A DNA stretch of 64,000 nt from Collinsella sp. WCA1-178-WT-3 (M1) (lineage in GTDB: Bacteria; Actinomycetota; Coriobacteriia; Coriobacteriales; Coriobacteriaceae). Position numbers and translations under genes: made by a program. The notes under the pieces were generated by a model. The model had not been told where the DNA came from and did no database searches. It was given only the letters and a program-made list of their open reading frames with translations. Shown in pieces: positions 10,195 to 18,487 of the stretch (positions are counted from its first letter, which is position 1; each line of letters opens with the position of its first letter). The DNA lies in the NCBI RefSeq assembly GCF_009696325.1, contig NZ_VUME01000002.1:1-64000 (forward strand), given 5' to 3'.

Positions 10195-10259
10195 GGGGAC
10201 GGACCCCAGGTTGTCGTGACGCGGTTTTGTGCGCGTATCGGCAATCTGGGGTCCGCCCC
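10195..10259. repeat. Imperfect inverted repeat with inner hairpin
   Basis: The arms GGGGACGGACCCCAGGTTG (10195-10213) and CAATCTGGGGTCCGCCCC (10242-10259) pair with one bulge and one mismatch. A small inner stem ACGCG/CGCGT sits in the loop. It lies just after xerD in the 463-base gap before mraZ and may act as a terminator despite lacking a T run. Confidence 0.7.
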
Positions 10260-10387
10260 ATCTTTTGTCTTGCGCCGATGCGCCGGTGGGTCGCGCGTGA
10301 CGTTGGTGGGGAAGTTTGGGGGGCGATGTGAACGGCGCGTAAAGGGACACAAAATTCGCCTCAAGGTCAACTTGAAGGTTGAAGTTG

Positions 10388-10421
10388 AAAGCCGGGCTGC
10401 TACAGATGGCATCCCGGCTTT
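10388..10421 (+). terminator. Hairpin upstream of mraZ, terminator-like
   Basis: Nine-bp stem AAAGCCGGG / CCCGGCTTT (10388-10396 and 10413-10421) with a 16-base loop. The T run is only three bases, so termination is uncertain. A shorter inverted repeat TCAACTT/AAGTTGA lies just before it. Confidence 0.45.
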
Positions 10422-10426
10422 GCTGT

Positions 10427-10446
10427 AAACACAACATGTTGTGTTT
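10427..10446. promoter_or_regulatory. Perfect 20-bp palindrome upstream of mraZ, candidate operator
   Basis: AAACACAACATGTTGTGTTT is its own reverse complement with no loop, as expected of a dimeric protein-binding site rather than an RNA hairpin. It lies about 180 bases before mraZ and about 50 bases before the TGGGG array. The cognate protein is unknown. Confidence 0.45.
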
Positions 10447-10494
10447 TCGAACATATGAACGAGGGTGTTTTACAGCATATAGAGGGTGGAGTGG

Positions 10495-10519
10495 TGGGGT
10501 GTTGTGGGGGAAGGTGTGG
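10495..10519 (+). promoter_or_regulatory. Candidate MraZ-binding boxes
   Basis: TGGGG at 10495, TGGGG at 10505 and TGTGG at 10515 are spaced exactly 10 bases apart, each pair separated by 5 bases. This matches the TGGGN-N5 arrangement known for MraZ sites ahead of dcw clusters, and mraZ is the next gene. Confidence 0.6.
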
Positions 10520-10625
10520 GGAAAGATGTTGAAAAATGGGGCAGTTCCCCATATTATTAATGACGTCGACAGGCGGGGTGGTTCCCCGCGTACGTGCCAT
10601 CTGAGTAACCGAGGGGAGGGCGCAC

Positions 10626-11060
10626 ATGGGAATGACGGGTGCATACGAGCGCAATCTCGATGCAAAAGGTCGTCTGTCCCTGCCTGCACCCCTTCGCGAG
10701 GAGCTTGGAGAGCATGTTCGCGTGTTCAAAGCCCTGGATGTCGATGCTCTGTACGTGTTCTCTGCCGAGGCCTTCGATAAGTGGGTCGAAGGACTCTTCG
10801 CGGGTCGTGAGGGCCACGAGGGTTTTAACCCGCGTGACATCAACGACCAGAAACTCATGAGGGCGATCAACAAGCGCACCACCTCGATGGATGTGGACAG
10901 CGCCGGTCGTATCGGTCTTTCTGAGTCTCTCCGCAAGCAGGCGAACCTCGACCGCGAGGTCACGGTTGTGGGCAACTACGACCACCTCGAGGTTTGGGAC
11001 CGTGCTACGGCCGATGAGGACGATGACGATGAGGCTCTGCTGGACCTCTTCTTCTCGTAA
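10626..11060 (+). CDS. mraZ: MraZ transcriptional regulator
   Basis: First gene of the division and wall cluster, 144 residues as usual. It contains two SpoVT/AbrB-like MraZ halves: residues 1-50 with AYERNLDAKGRLSLPAPLR, and about 75-125 with MDVDSAGRIGLSESLRKQA. Each half carries the conserved DxxGR loop that binds DNA. The family forms rings that bind repeated TGGG-type boxes at its own promoter, and such boxes are present about 110 bases upstream. The ATG at 10626 follows GAGGGGAGGG by 6-7 bases. The C-terminus is unusually acidic. Confidence 0.95.
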   Translation: MGMTGAYERNLDAKGRLSLPAPLREELGEHVRVFKALDVDALYVFSAEAFDKWVEGLFAGREGHEGFNPRDINDQKLMRAINKRTTSMDVDSAGRIGLSESLRKQANLDREVTVVGNYDHLEVWDRATADEDDDDEALLDLFFS

Positions 11061-11080
11061 GGGCAAGGCATGAGTAACGG

Positions 11081-12046
11081 ATGGAGCGTGGGATCTTGAC
11101 ACAAGAATATCGGCATGAACCTGTCATGCTCGGCGAAGTGCTTGAGTCGCTGCAGCTAAAGAGCGGATCTGTCGTCTGCGATTGCACCCTTGGCGGTGCC
11201 GGTCATTCGGTAAAGATGGCCGCGCAGGTGGGGGAGACGGGTCTTTTGCTTGGCGTCGATCAGGACGACATGGCCCTCGAGGCCGCTGGTGCCCGTCTGG
11301 ACCGCGAGGTCCCCGGCGTCCCGCATCAGCTGCTGAAGGGCAACTTTGGCGACTTGGACGAGCTGCTTTGCTCGGCCGAGGTGCCCGGGGTCGATGGCTT
11401 CCTGTTCGACTTGGGCGTTTCGTCACCGCAACTCGATATCCCTGGCAGGGGCTTTTCGTATAACGAAGATGCCCCATTGGACATGCGGATGGATCCGGGT
11501 AACAACACCCTAAACGCAGCTGAGGTCATCAACACCTATAACGAACACGACCTCGCCCGGATTCTACGCGTCTATGGCGAAGAGAAGTTCGCCTCGCAGA
11601 TCGCACGCGAGATCGTGCGTCGACGCGAGTCCGAACCGATTGAAACCACCGGTCAGTTTGTCGAGATCATCAAGGCTGGCATTCCGGCTGCCGCTCGTCG
11701 GCATGGCGGACACCCGGCCAAGAAAAGTTTCCAGGCCATTCGCATCGAGGTCAATCATGAACTCGATGTGCTCGAGAGAGGACTTGACGCCGCCACCAGG
11801 TGGCTCAACCCGGGCGGACGCATCTGCGTCATCTCGTATCACTCGCTCGAGGACCGTATCGTAAAGAACCACTTTAAGGAGATGAGCCAGGGGTGCACGT
11901 GTCCGCCGGAGATTCCGGTGTGCGTGTGCGGCAACGTGCCGATACTCAAGGTCATCACCCGCAAACCCTTGGTTGCCCAACCCGATGAGGTTGCGCGCAA
12001 CCCTCGGGCGAGATCAGCCAAAATCCGCGTGGCGGAGCGCTTGTAG
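11081..12046 (+). CDS. rsmH: 16S rRNA (cytosine-1402 N4) methyltransferase
   Basis: Methylates N4 of C1402 in 16S rRNA. About 321 residues, the normal length. Visible family features are the opening HEPVMLGEVLE, the SAM-binding stretch DCTLGGAGHS near residue 35, FDLGVSSPQLD near 107 and ISYHSLEDRIVK near 250. A TTG at 11096 is an alternative start: GGAG lies about 10 bases before it and homologues usually begin close to that point, whereas the ATG at 11081 has a weak ribosome site. It follows mraZ by 20 bases in the conserved dcw order. Confidence 0.96.
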   Translation: MERGILTQEYRHEPVMLGEVLESLQLKSGSVVCDCTLGGAGHSVKMAAQVGETGLLLGVDQDDMALEAAGARLDREVPGVPHQLLKGNFGDLDELLCSAEVPGVDGFLFDLGVSSPQLDIPGRGFSYNEDAPLDMRMDPGNNTLNAAEVINTYNEHDLARILRVYGEEKFASQIAREIVRRRESEPIETTGQFVEIIKAGIPAAARRHGGHPAKKSFQAIRIEVNHELDVLERGLDAATRWLNPGGRICVISYHSLEDRIVKNHFKEMSQGCTCPPEIPVCVCGNVPILKVITRKPLVAQPDEVARNPRARSAKIRVAERL

Positions 12047-12136
12047 CGTTGCGCGCGCGATATTGGACCTCCCGCTCGCACCATAAACGAAGCTTAAACA
12101 CACTACCAACGTACTCGGGATGGGAGGCGGCATATC

Positions 12137-12607
12137 ATGGGCTACAACACCTCAAACGCAGCACTCGCCTATGATATGAACGCCATGCCCGCCTACCGCG
12201 AGGCACCGCAGGCGCCCGCTGCTCCTCGTGAGCAGCGCGCGCCGCGCTTTGATGTCTACACGGGCGCGGGCCGTCAGGCAAACCAGGCGGTAAGCCCGGT
12301 TTTCATGAGCGTTCTTAAAACGTTTTGCATCATTGCGGCTATCTTCATGACGATTGGCGTCGCCCGCGTGGCGCTTGCAAGCGTTACGGCCCAGGTGCTC
12401 AACAGCAACGCCGAGCTTACCAACACGCTCGAGAAGGCGACCGATGAGAGCTCTGACCTTGAGGTCATGCACTCTGTTTATGGTGCCGATACGCGCATTC
12501 GCGATCTTGCGGGCGCTTATGGCATGGTGGAGCCCAGCGAGAGCGTTACACTTGATTTTTCGCAGGATGCAGCCGCGGGCGCTAGCTCGGCTGCGGCTGT
12601 CCAGTAA
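12137..12607 (+). CDS. ftsL: FtsL-like cell division protein
   Basis: A 156-residue bitopic protein with a Pro/Ala/Arg-rich cytoplasmic tail (1-53), one membrane helix (about 54-77) and a short extracytoplasmic part that looks like a coiled coil (about 80-115) and ends in a low-complexity Ala/Ser tail. Sequence similarity to FtsL is weak, as is normal for the family. The call rests on topology, size and its place between rsmH and ftsI. FtsL forms a complex with FtsQ/DivIB and FtsB/DivIC that activates septal wall synthesis. Its start follows GGGAGGCGG. The gene ends 17 bases before ftsI. Confidence 0.8.
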   Translation: MGYNTSNAALAYDMNAMPAYREAPQAPAAPREQRAPRFDVYTGAGRQANQAVSPVFMSVLKTFCIIAAIFMTIGVARVALASVTAQVLNSNAELTNTLEKATDESSDLEVMHSVYGADTRIRDLAGAYGMVEPSESVTLDFSQDAAAGASSAAAVQ

Positions 12608-12624
12608 TAAGACGGTAGCTGAGT

Positions 12625-14490
12625 ATGACAAATGATTATCGCCGCGGTCCAGACGGGAGTCGCGGGCAGGGACGTCCCTCTTCGCGGGGACGTTCTGGTT
12701 ATCAAGGATCGGGTCGGTCATCTTACAACTTGGGGTCGAATCGTGGCAACGATCCAACGTCGCGCCTTCGCGGCTCGGATGACCCTCAAGTACGCAATAG
12801 CAGATCGAATAGACGATCTTCGACCGAATGGCTTACGGGGACGCCATTGCCTCGCCGTAATGTCGTCATGGGTTGTATCGGTTTGGGCCTGGCTGCGGGC
12901 GCCATCCGCCTTACCGACTACCAGATCGTAAATGCCGATGAGTTACGCGGGCGCGCCGATGCTCGACGCCTGCTTGCGGAGACGCTTTACGCCAAACGCG
13001 GCACGATTTACGACCGAAACGGCAACGTGCTGACGTCGTCGGTCGAGTGCAGCAATGTCGCCGTGAATCCACAGCTGATCGAGGATGTCGATAAAACGGT
13101 ATCGGCCTTGGTTAAGGCGACTGGAATCGATAAGAAGACTTGCCGCAAGCTGGTTCAGTCCGATGGCACTTGGGTGTATATCAAGCGCCAGGTGGACGAG
13201 GACGATGCCGCGGCATTGAAGAAGAAAAATCTGCCCGGCGTGCTCTTTGAGCAGGCGATGAAGCGGGTGTATCCATACGGCAATCTGGCTTCGCAGGTTC
13301 TAGGCGTGGTGAACGTTGACAACGTGGGCCTAACGGGACTTGAAAAGCAATATGACAAATTGCTGACCGGAACAAACGGCACGCTGGTACGAGAGCGTGC
13401 GAGGGACGATAGCTATATTGCGGGTGGCGCCTATAAAAAAGTCGCCGCCATCGATGGCGTTGACATCGTGACGACGCTGGATGTCAATATCCAGCGTGCA
13501 GCAGAGGACGCTCTGGCGGAGGCGGTCGAGAAGACCAAAGCCAAGAACGGTTCGGCTTTGGTGACAGACCCTACTACCGGCGAGATTCTGGCCGCCTGTT
13601 CGTATCCGACCTACGACCCGACCGATCTGGAGAACGCCAAGACCGAGGATATGAACTTGCGCTTGGTTACCGATGCGTATGAACCCGGTTCGGTCTTTAA
13701 GACGCTCGTTGCAGGTGCGGGTTTCGACTTGGGCGTCGTGCGCTCGAGTACGTCGTTTGAGGTGCCGGCGAGCATTAAGGTCGGCGACGATACCGTCACC
13801 GATGCCGATAAGCGTGACTACGCCATGACCATGGATGTGCGCGAGATGATGCGCCGCTCATCCAATGTTGGCTTTGTATTGGTCGGGCATAAGATCGGCG
13901 CGGACGATTTTGCCGCGTACGTGGACAAATGGGGCGTTGGACACAGTTCGGGCATCGATTTTCCCGGCGAGAGCCTTGGCATTGTCAAGGAGCGTGACCA
14001 GTATGACGGCGCCACGTTGGGCTCGATGAGTTTTGGCCAAGCGCTGTCTGTCTCGCCGATCGAGATTGCGCGCGCCGTGGGCGGCATTGCCAACGACGGC
14101 GTGATGATGACGCCGCACTTTTATAAATCCAGCAAAGGCGAGGAGAAGGACTGGGGCGAGGGCGAGCAGGCGATTTCTGAGGACGCCGCCGCCCAGGTGA
14201 TATCGTGCATGCAGACGGTCGTTTCCGAGGGCACGGGTGTCGGGGGCGCCGTCGACGGTTACGACGTGGCGGGTAAGACCGGTACGGCCGAGCGCGCCGA
14301 TGAAAAAGGCGGCTACCTCAAAGCGAGCTATATGTCGTCCTTTATGGGGTTTGCCCCGGCGCAAGCACCTAAGGTTTTGTGCTATATCACGCTCGACGGA
14401 ACGCCGAGCGGTTCGGATGCTGCCGCCGTGCCGTTCCAGGTCATTATGGCTAACGCGCTCGATGTGTTGGGTATCCCACGCACCAAGTAG
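12625..14490 (+). CDS. ftsI: Septal penicillin-binding protein (class B transpeptidase)
   Basis: Monofunctional class B PBP that cross-links septal peptidoglycan. 621 residues: a long charged cytoplasmic tail (1-72), a membrane anchor (about 74-93), a PBP dimer domain starting with AKRGTIYDRNG, and a transpeptidase domain. The active-site motifs are SVFK with nucleophile Ser356, SSN at 412-414 and KTG at 551-553. No C-terminal PASTA repeats are present, unlike many actinobacterial and Firmicutes homologues. It sits after the ftsL-like gene. A 124-base gap follows before murF. Confidence 0.95.
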   Translation: MTNDYRRGPDGSRGQGRPSSRGRSGYQGSGRSSYNLGSNRGNDPTSRLRGSDDPQVRNSRSNRRSSTEWLTGTPLPRRNVVMGCIGLGLAAGAIRLTDYQIVNADELRGRADARRLLAETLYAKRGTIYDRNGNVLTSSVECSNVAVNPQLIEDVDKTVSALVKATGIDKKTCRKLVQSDGTWVYIKRQVDEDDAAALKKKNLPGVLFEQAMKRVYPYGNLASQVLGVVNVDNVGLTGLEKQYDKLLTGTNGTLVRERARDDSYIAGGAYKKVAAIDGVDIVTTLDVNIQRAAEDALAEAVEKTKAKNGSALVTDPTTGEILAACSYPTYDPTDLENAKTEDMNLRLVTDAYEPGSVFKTLVAGAGFDLGVVRSSTSFEVPASIKVGDDTVTDADKRDYAMTMDVREMMRRSSNVGFVLVGHKIGADDFAAYVDKWGVGHSSGIDFPGESLGIVKERDQYDGATLGSMSFGQALSVSPIEIARAVGGIANDGVMMTPHFYKSSKGEEKDWGEGEQAISEDAAAQVISCMQTVVSEGTGVGGAVDGYDVAGKTGTAERADEKGGYLKASYMSSFMGFAPAQAPKVLCYITLDGTPSGSDAAAVPFQVIMANALDVLGIPRTK

Positions 14491-14614
14491 GGGGTTACAA
14501 TCCTGAAAAGGGCTGTCGATTAAACTGGAGGGTGTTCACATGCCCTGCACCACGCATGCGCGGCGCTGGGATACAATACGCCGATAGCGTTATTAGGTTT
14601 ACAGGGGAGCTGCA

Positions 14615-16039
14615 ATGATAGAGATCGCCGTCAACAACCTCGCGGCCGCAACAGGGGCCCGGACCGTGACGGGAGAAGCCGATCGGGTATGCCGTGGGTG
14701 CGTTATCGACTCGCGCCAGGTTGAGGAAGGCACGATTTTTGTTGCCTTTCCGGGTGAAAAAGTCGACGGCAACGACTTTGCTTCCCGCGCCATCGAATCG
14801 GGCGCCGGCGCCGTTGTGATGACGCGCGAGCCCAACGCCGAGCTCGTATCGCTGGCTCAGCGTAAGGGCTGCGCCATCCTACACACCGATGATCCCGAGG
14901 AATTTTTGCTGCGCCTGGCACATGCCTATCGCACGCGGCTTGGCTGCCTAGTGGTTGGCATTACCGGCTCTATCGGTAAGACGACGACCAAGGATGTCCT
15001 TGCGGCAGTGCTTGCCAAGCGCTATCGCGTTTGGGCCACCAAGGGTAATTTCAACAATCTGATCGGTATGCCGCTCACGGTTTTGGCCGCTCCTGCCGAC
15101 ACCGAGGTGCTGGTTCTCGAGATGGGTATGAACCATTTTCACGAGATAGAGCGCCTTTCTCGGTCCGCCAATCCCAACCTTGCCATCGTGACCAAGATCG
15201 GCACCTCTCATATTGGAATCCTGGGAAGTCGCGAGAATATCGCCCGCGCTAAGTCCGAGATTGTTGGGGGCATGTGTGCCGCCGACGACCTTCTCCCGTT
15301 GCTGGTTTTGGGCGGGGAAGACGACTTCACCCCGTTCATTCGTGAGACGTTTGCCGAGCCCGCGGGTATCGATGTGATGCTGGCGGGTGTTTCGGATGTT
15401 GATGAGGTTTGCGCCCGCGGCATTCACATTGATGACGAGGGCCGCCCGGTCTTTACGCTTGACTTTGGCATGGGTGAGTCCGTTGACACCATGCTCGTCA
15501 TTCCCGGCGTCCAGTCCGTTCCCAATGCCGTTAAGGCCGCCGCAGTTGCCTATCGTTTGGGTGTGACCCCCGAGCAGATCGATGCTGCCTTTAGGGGTAT
15601 CGCGATTACCGGTCATCGTCAGGAGATCAAACACGCCAAGAGCGGTGCCCGCATTATCGACGACTCGTATAACGCCAGCGCCGAATCCATGGCTGCTGGC
15701 CTTGACCTACTGTGCTCGCTTTCGTGTTCTGGCTCTCGAATGGCGATTCTGGGCGAGATGGGCGAAATGGGCGACGAGGCCCCCCGCATGCATGAGCTGG
15801 TGGGCGCCTATGCCGCGGCTAAGAAGCTCGATATGCTGGCGTGCGTGGGCGGTGAGCTGGCCGCTCGTATGGCCGAAGCTGCGCGCATGATGGGCATGGA
15901 CGAGGACCGCATCCAGGTGTTCTCCGATTATCAGCAGGTGCTCGACCGCATGGCCGGCGCACTTGAGAAACATGACGTTGTGCTGGTCAAGGGCTCTCGC
16001 TTTGTCGAGCTCGACCGCTTTGTGGAAGGTGTGTGCTAG
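14615..16039 (+). CDS. murF: UDP-MurNAc-tripeptide--D-Ala-D-Ala ligase
   Basis: Adds D-alanyl-D-alanine to UDP-MurNAc-tripeptide, completing the cytoplasmic pentapeptide precursor. 474 residues. The N-terminal Mur domain (1-105) carries DSRQVEEGTIFVAFPG. The ATP loop GSIGKTTTKD is near residue 118, and KGNFNNLIGMPLT near 145 is typical of MurF rather than MurE. EMGMNHFHEI and DDSYNASAESM are further MurF signatures. The ATG follows AGGGGAGCTGCA. murE, usually just ahead of murF, is missing here and must lie elsewhere. The stop is 3 bases before mraY. Confidence 0.96.
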   Translation: MIEIAVNNLAAATGARTVTGEADRVCRGCVIDSRQVEEGTIFVAFPGEKVDGNDFASRAIESGAGAVVMTREPNAELVSLAQRKGCAILHTDDPEEFLLRLAHAYRTRLGCLVVGITGSIGKTTTKDVLAAVLAKRYRVWATKGNFNNLIGMPLTVLAAPADTEVLVLEMGMNHFHEIERLSRSANPNLAIVTKIGTSHIGILGSRENIARAKSEIVGGMCAADDLLPLLVLGGEDDFTPFIRETFAEPAGIDVMLAGVSDVDEVCARGIHIDDEGRPVFTLDFGMGESVDTMLVIPGVQSVPNAVKAAAVAYRLGVTPEQIDAAFRGIAITGHRQEIKHAKSGARIIDDSYNASAESMAAGLDLLCSLSCSGSRMAILGEMGEMGDEAPRMHELVGAYAAAKKLDMLACVGGELAARMAEAARMMGMDEDRIQVFSDYQQVLDRMAGALEKHDVVLVKGSRFVELDRFVEGVC

Positions 16040-16042
16040 CCC

Positions 16043-17062
16043 ATGTTCGGGAACCCCGCGTATCCTACATACCAGGCCTTTTTGGGACTTGGCATCGCCG
16101 CCGCCATTGCGCTGCTGCTCATGCCGTGGTGGATCAAGCTTCTTAAGGTCGAGGGTATCGGCCAGCAGGTCCGCGCCGATGGACCCAAACGCCACCTGAT
16201 TAAGCAGGGCACGCCCACCATGGGCGGCGTTGTCATTCTCGTAGCCGTTTCGCTGACGTGCCTTTTGATGGGCAAGCTCACCACCGAGCTTGTGCTCGTG
16301 CTGCTTGCCACGCTTGCAACCGGCGTTCTGGGCCTTATCGACGATTTGACCTCTGTCACGCACGGTCGTTCGCTCGGCCTGACGCCCCACGCCAAGATGA
16401 TCGGTCTCACCATCATCTGCGTCACGTTTACCGTGCTTGCCGTCAGCTGGTGCGGCGTTGCCCCCGAGATTCGTTTTCCCGGCGGTCTGACGATTGACCT
16501 CGGTATCTTCTCGACCACCATTGGTGGCCTTACCTTTCCGTGGCTCTATATCGTCTTTTGCTGGCTGATGATCGCCGGTCTTTCTAATGCCGTGAACCTG
16601 ACCGATGGCCTGGACGGCCTTGCCGGTGGCACCTCCATGATTGCCATGCTTGCCATGGCTGCCATGGCGTTTTTGCACGGTGACGTAAACCTGTCTATCT
16701 TCTGTACCGCATGTGCTGGTGCTTGCCTGGGCTTCCTTTGGTTCAACTGCTATCCGGCGAGCATCTTTATGGGTGATACCGGCTCTCTTGCCTTGGGTGC
16801 AGCCTTTGCCTGCACGTCCATTATGACCAACACCGAGGTCGTCTCGCTCATCATCGGCGGCCTGTTTATCGTCGAGACCCTGTCGGTCATGATTCAGGTC
16901 GTCTACTTCCACTTTACGCATAAGCGCGTCTTCCTTATGGCGCCCATTCATCATCATTTCGAGAAGAAGGGATGGGCCGAGACTAAGGTCGTCATCCGTT
17001 TTTGGATTGTCGCTGCCGCTTTTGGCGCTCTGGGCCTTGCCCTGTTTTTCCAGTTGGGATAG
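16043..17062 (+). CDS. mraY: Phospho-MurNAc-pentapeptide transferase
   Basis: Integral membrane enzyme that transfers phospho-MurNAc-pentapeptide to undecaprenyl phosphate, making lipid I. 339 residues with about ten membrane helices. Family motifs are present: GTPTMGGVVI near residue 54, the aspartates in GLIDDLTSV near 95, NLTDGLDGLAGG near 186 with the catalytic region, and APIHHHFEKKGWAE near 300. It follows murF by 3 bases and precedes murD by 9, consistent with one transcript. Confidence 0.98.
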   Translation: MFGNPAYPTYQAFLGLGIAAAIALLLMPWWIKLLKVEGIGQQVRADGPKRHLIKQGTPTMGGVVILVAVSLTCLLMGKLTTELVLVLLATLATGVLGLIDDLTSVTHGRSLGLTPHAKMIGLTIICVTFTVLAVSWCGVAPEIRFPGGLTIDLGIFSTTIGGLTFPWLYIVFCWLMIAGLSNAVNLTDGLDGLAGGTSMIAMLAMAAMAFLHGDVNLSIFCTACAGACLGFLWFNCYPASIFMGDTGSLALGAAFACTSIMTNTEVVSLIIGGLFIVETLSVMIQVVYFHFTHKRVFLMAPIHHHFEKKGWAETKVVIRFWIVAAAFGALGLALFFQLG

Positions 17063-17071
17063 TGGTTTTTC

Positions 17072-18478
17072 ATGCCTCTTGCAGATTCCTTTAGCCTGCT
17101 CGTCTTGGGCCAGGGTAAGTCCGGTCTAGATGTCGCTCGCTGGGCGCTTGCGCACCCCGAGCGCGTGAGTACCGTTACCGTGTACGGTGGCGGCACGTCC
17201 GAGCCCAATGATGCCACGCGCTCGCTCGAGTCGCGCGGGGTATCGTTTGTCTACGGAACCGAGCAGGTCGAGGGCGCGTTTGATGTATGCGTGACGTGTC
17301 CGGGCATCTCGGAGTTCTCGACATTCTTTAAGGCTGGCCGCGATCACGCTGTCCAGATCATGGGTGAGCCCGAGTTTGCCTACCGCCTGTCTCCCCAAAA
17401 TTGGATCGCCATTACGGGCACCAATGGCAAGACGACCACCACGTCGCTGACCGACTACCTGCTTAAGGCAGCGGGCGAGGCGAGCGTTGCTGTTGGTAAT
17501 ATCGGTGAGCCTCCGGTGAACGAAATCGACGACCGCGCGCATAACGAGTGGTTTGTAGCTGAGCTTTCGAGCTATCAGATCGCAACGACCCAGGAGCTTC
17601 ACCCCCGTGTGGCGGTGCTGCTCAACATTACCCCCGACCATCTGGGCTGGCACAAGAGCCATAAGAACTATGCGCTCGCCAAGATTAAGCTCTTCGAGAA
17701 TATGGTCGATGATGACCTTGTGGTTATTGATGTCGAGGATGCCGGTATCCATGAATTCGATGAGTATGTCTACACGCCGGGTCGTCGCATCTGCAAGGTC
17801 GCCTTTGACGACCCTGCGGGCGAGGACGCCGCATTTGTGCGCGATGGCAAGATGGTCATTCGCCTGAAGGGCGTCGAGACCCCGCTCATCGCCACGTCCG
17901 AGCTCAAAATCTCCGGACATCACAATGTCATCAATGCCCTGTGCGCTGCCACGGCTGCCCTGGCCGTCGGTGCCGATGTCGACGGTGTGTGTCGCGGCCT
18001 GGCCTCATTCCAGCCGCTGGAGCACCGCGTTGAGCCCTGTGGCGAGATCGATGGCGTGCGCTACGTCAACGATTCCAAGGCAACGAACACCGATGCGGTC
18101 GAAAAGGCCCTGACGGCGTTTCCCGACGACGACGTGATCTTGCTGCTCGGTGGTCACGATAAGGGCACGCCACTCGAGTCCTTCGCCCGCGTTGTCATGG
18201 ACAACGTGCGATCGGTCGTCTGCTTTGGCGATGCGCGCGAGCGCTTTACCGCCGCTATGGACGAGGCCGATGTCGATGGTGACGTTGATATCGCTCAGGC
18301 TGACGACCTGCGCGACGCCGTCGACGTTGCCCGTTCGCTGTCGAGCCGAGGCGACGTGATCCTGCTTTCTCCCGCCTGTTCTTCGTTCGATGAGTTCTCG
18401 GGCTACGAGGAGCGCGGCCGCGTGTTTAAGGACTACGTGGCCCAGCTTGCCGCCGCAGCGAAATCGCAAATGGAATAG
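17072..18478 (+). CDS. murD: UDP-MurNAc-L-alanine--D-glutamate ligase
   Basis: Adds D-glutamate to UDP-MurNAc-L-Ala. 468 residues in the usual three-domain Mur ligase layout. The Rossmann-like N-terminal domain has VLGQGKSGLDVARW, the central ATP loop is GTNGKTTTTSL near residue 115, and the Mur ligase blocks ELSSYQ and NITPDHLGWH follow. The C-terminal domain contains YVNDSKATNTDA and ends with SPACSSFDEFSGYEERG. The gene lies between mraY and ftsW in the conserved order. Confidence 0.98.
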   Translation: MPLADSFSLLVLGQGKSGLDVARWALAHPERVSTVTVYGGGTSEPNDATRSLESRGVSFVYGTEQVEGAFDVCVTCPGISEFSTFFKAGRDHAVQIMGEPEFAYRLSPQNWIAITGTNGKTTTTSLTDYLLKAAGEASVAVGNIGEPPVNEIDDRAHNEWFVAELSSYQIATTQELHPRVAVLLNITPDHLGWHKSHKNYALAKIKLFENMVDDDLVVIDVEDAGIHEFDEYVYTPGRRICKVAFDDPAGEDAAFVRDGKMVIRLKGVETPLIATSELKISGHHNVINALCAATAALAVGADVDGVCRGLASFQPLEHRVEPCGEIDGVRYVNDSKATNTDAVEKALTAFPDDDVILLLGGHDKGTPLESFARVVMDNVRSVVCFGDARERFTAAMDEADVDGDVDIAQADDLRDAVDVARSLSSRGDVILLSPACSSFDEFSGYEERGRVFKDYVAQLAAAAKSQME

Positions 18479-18487
18479 GGGCCGCCG

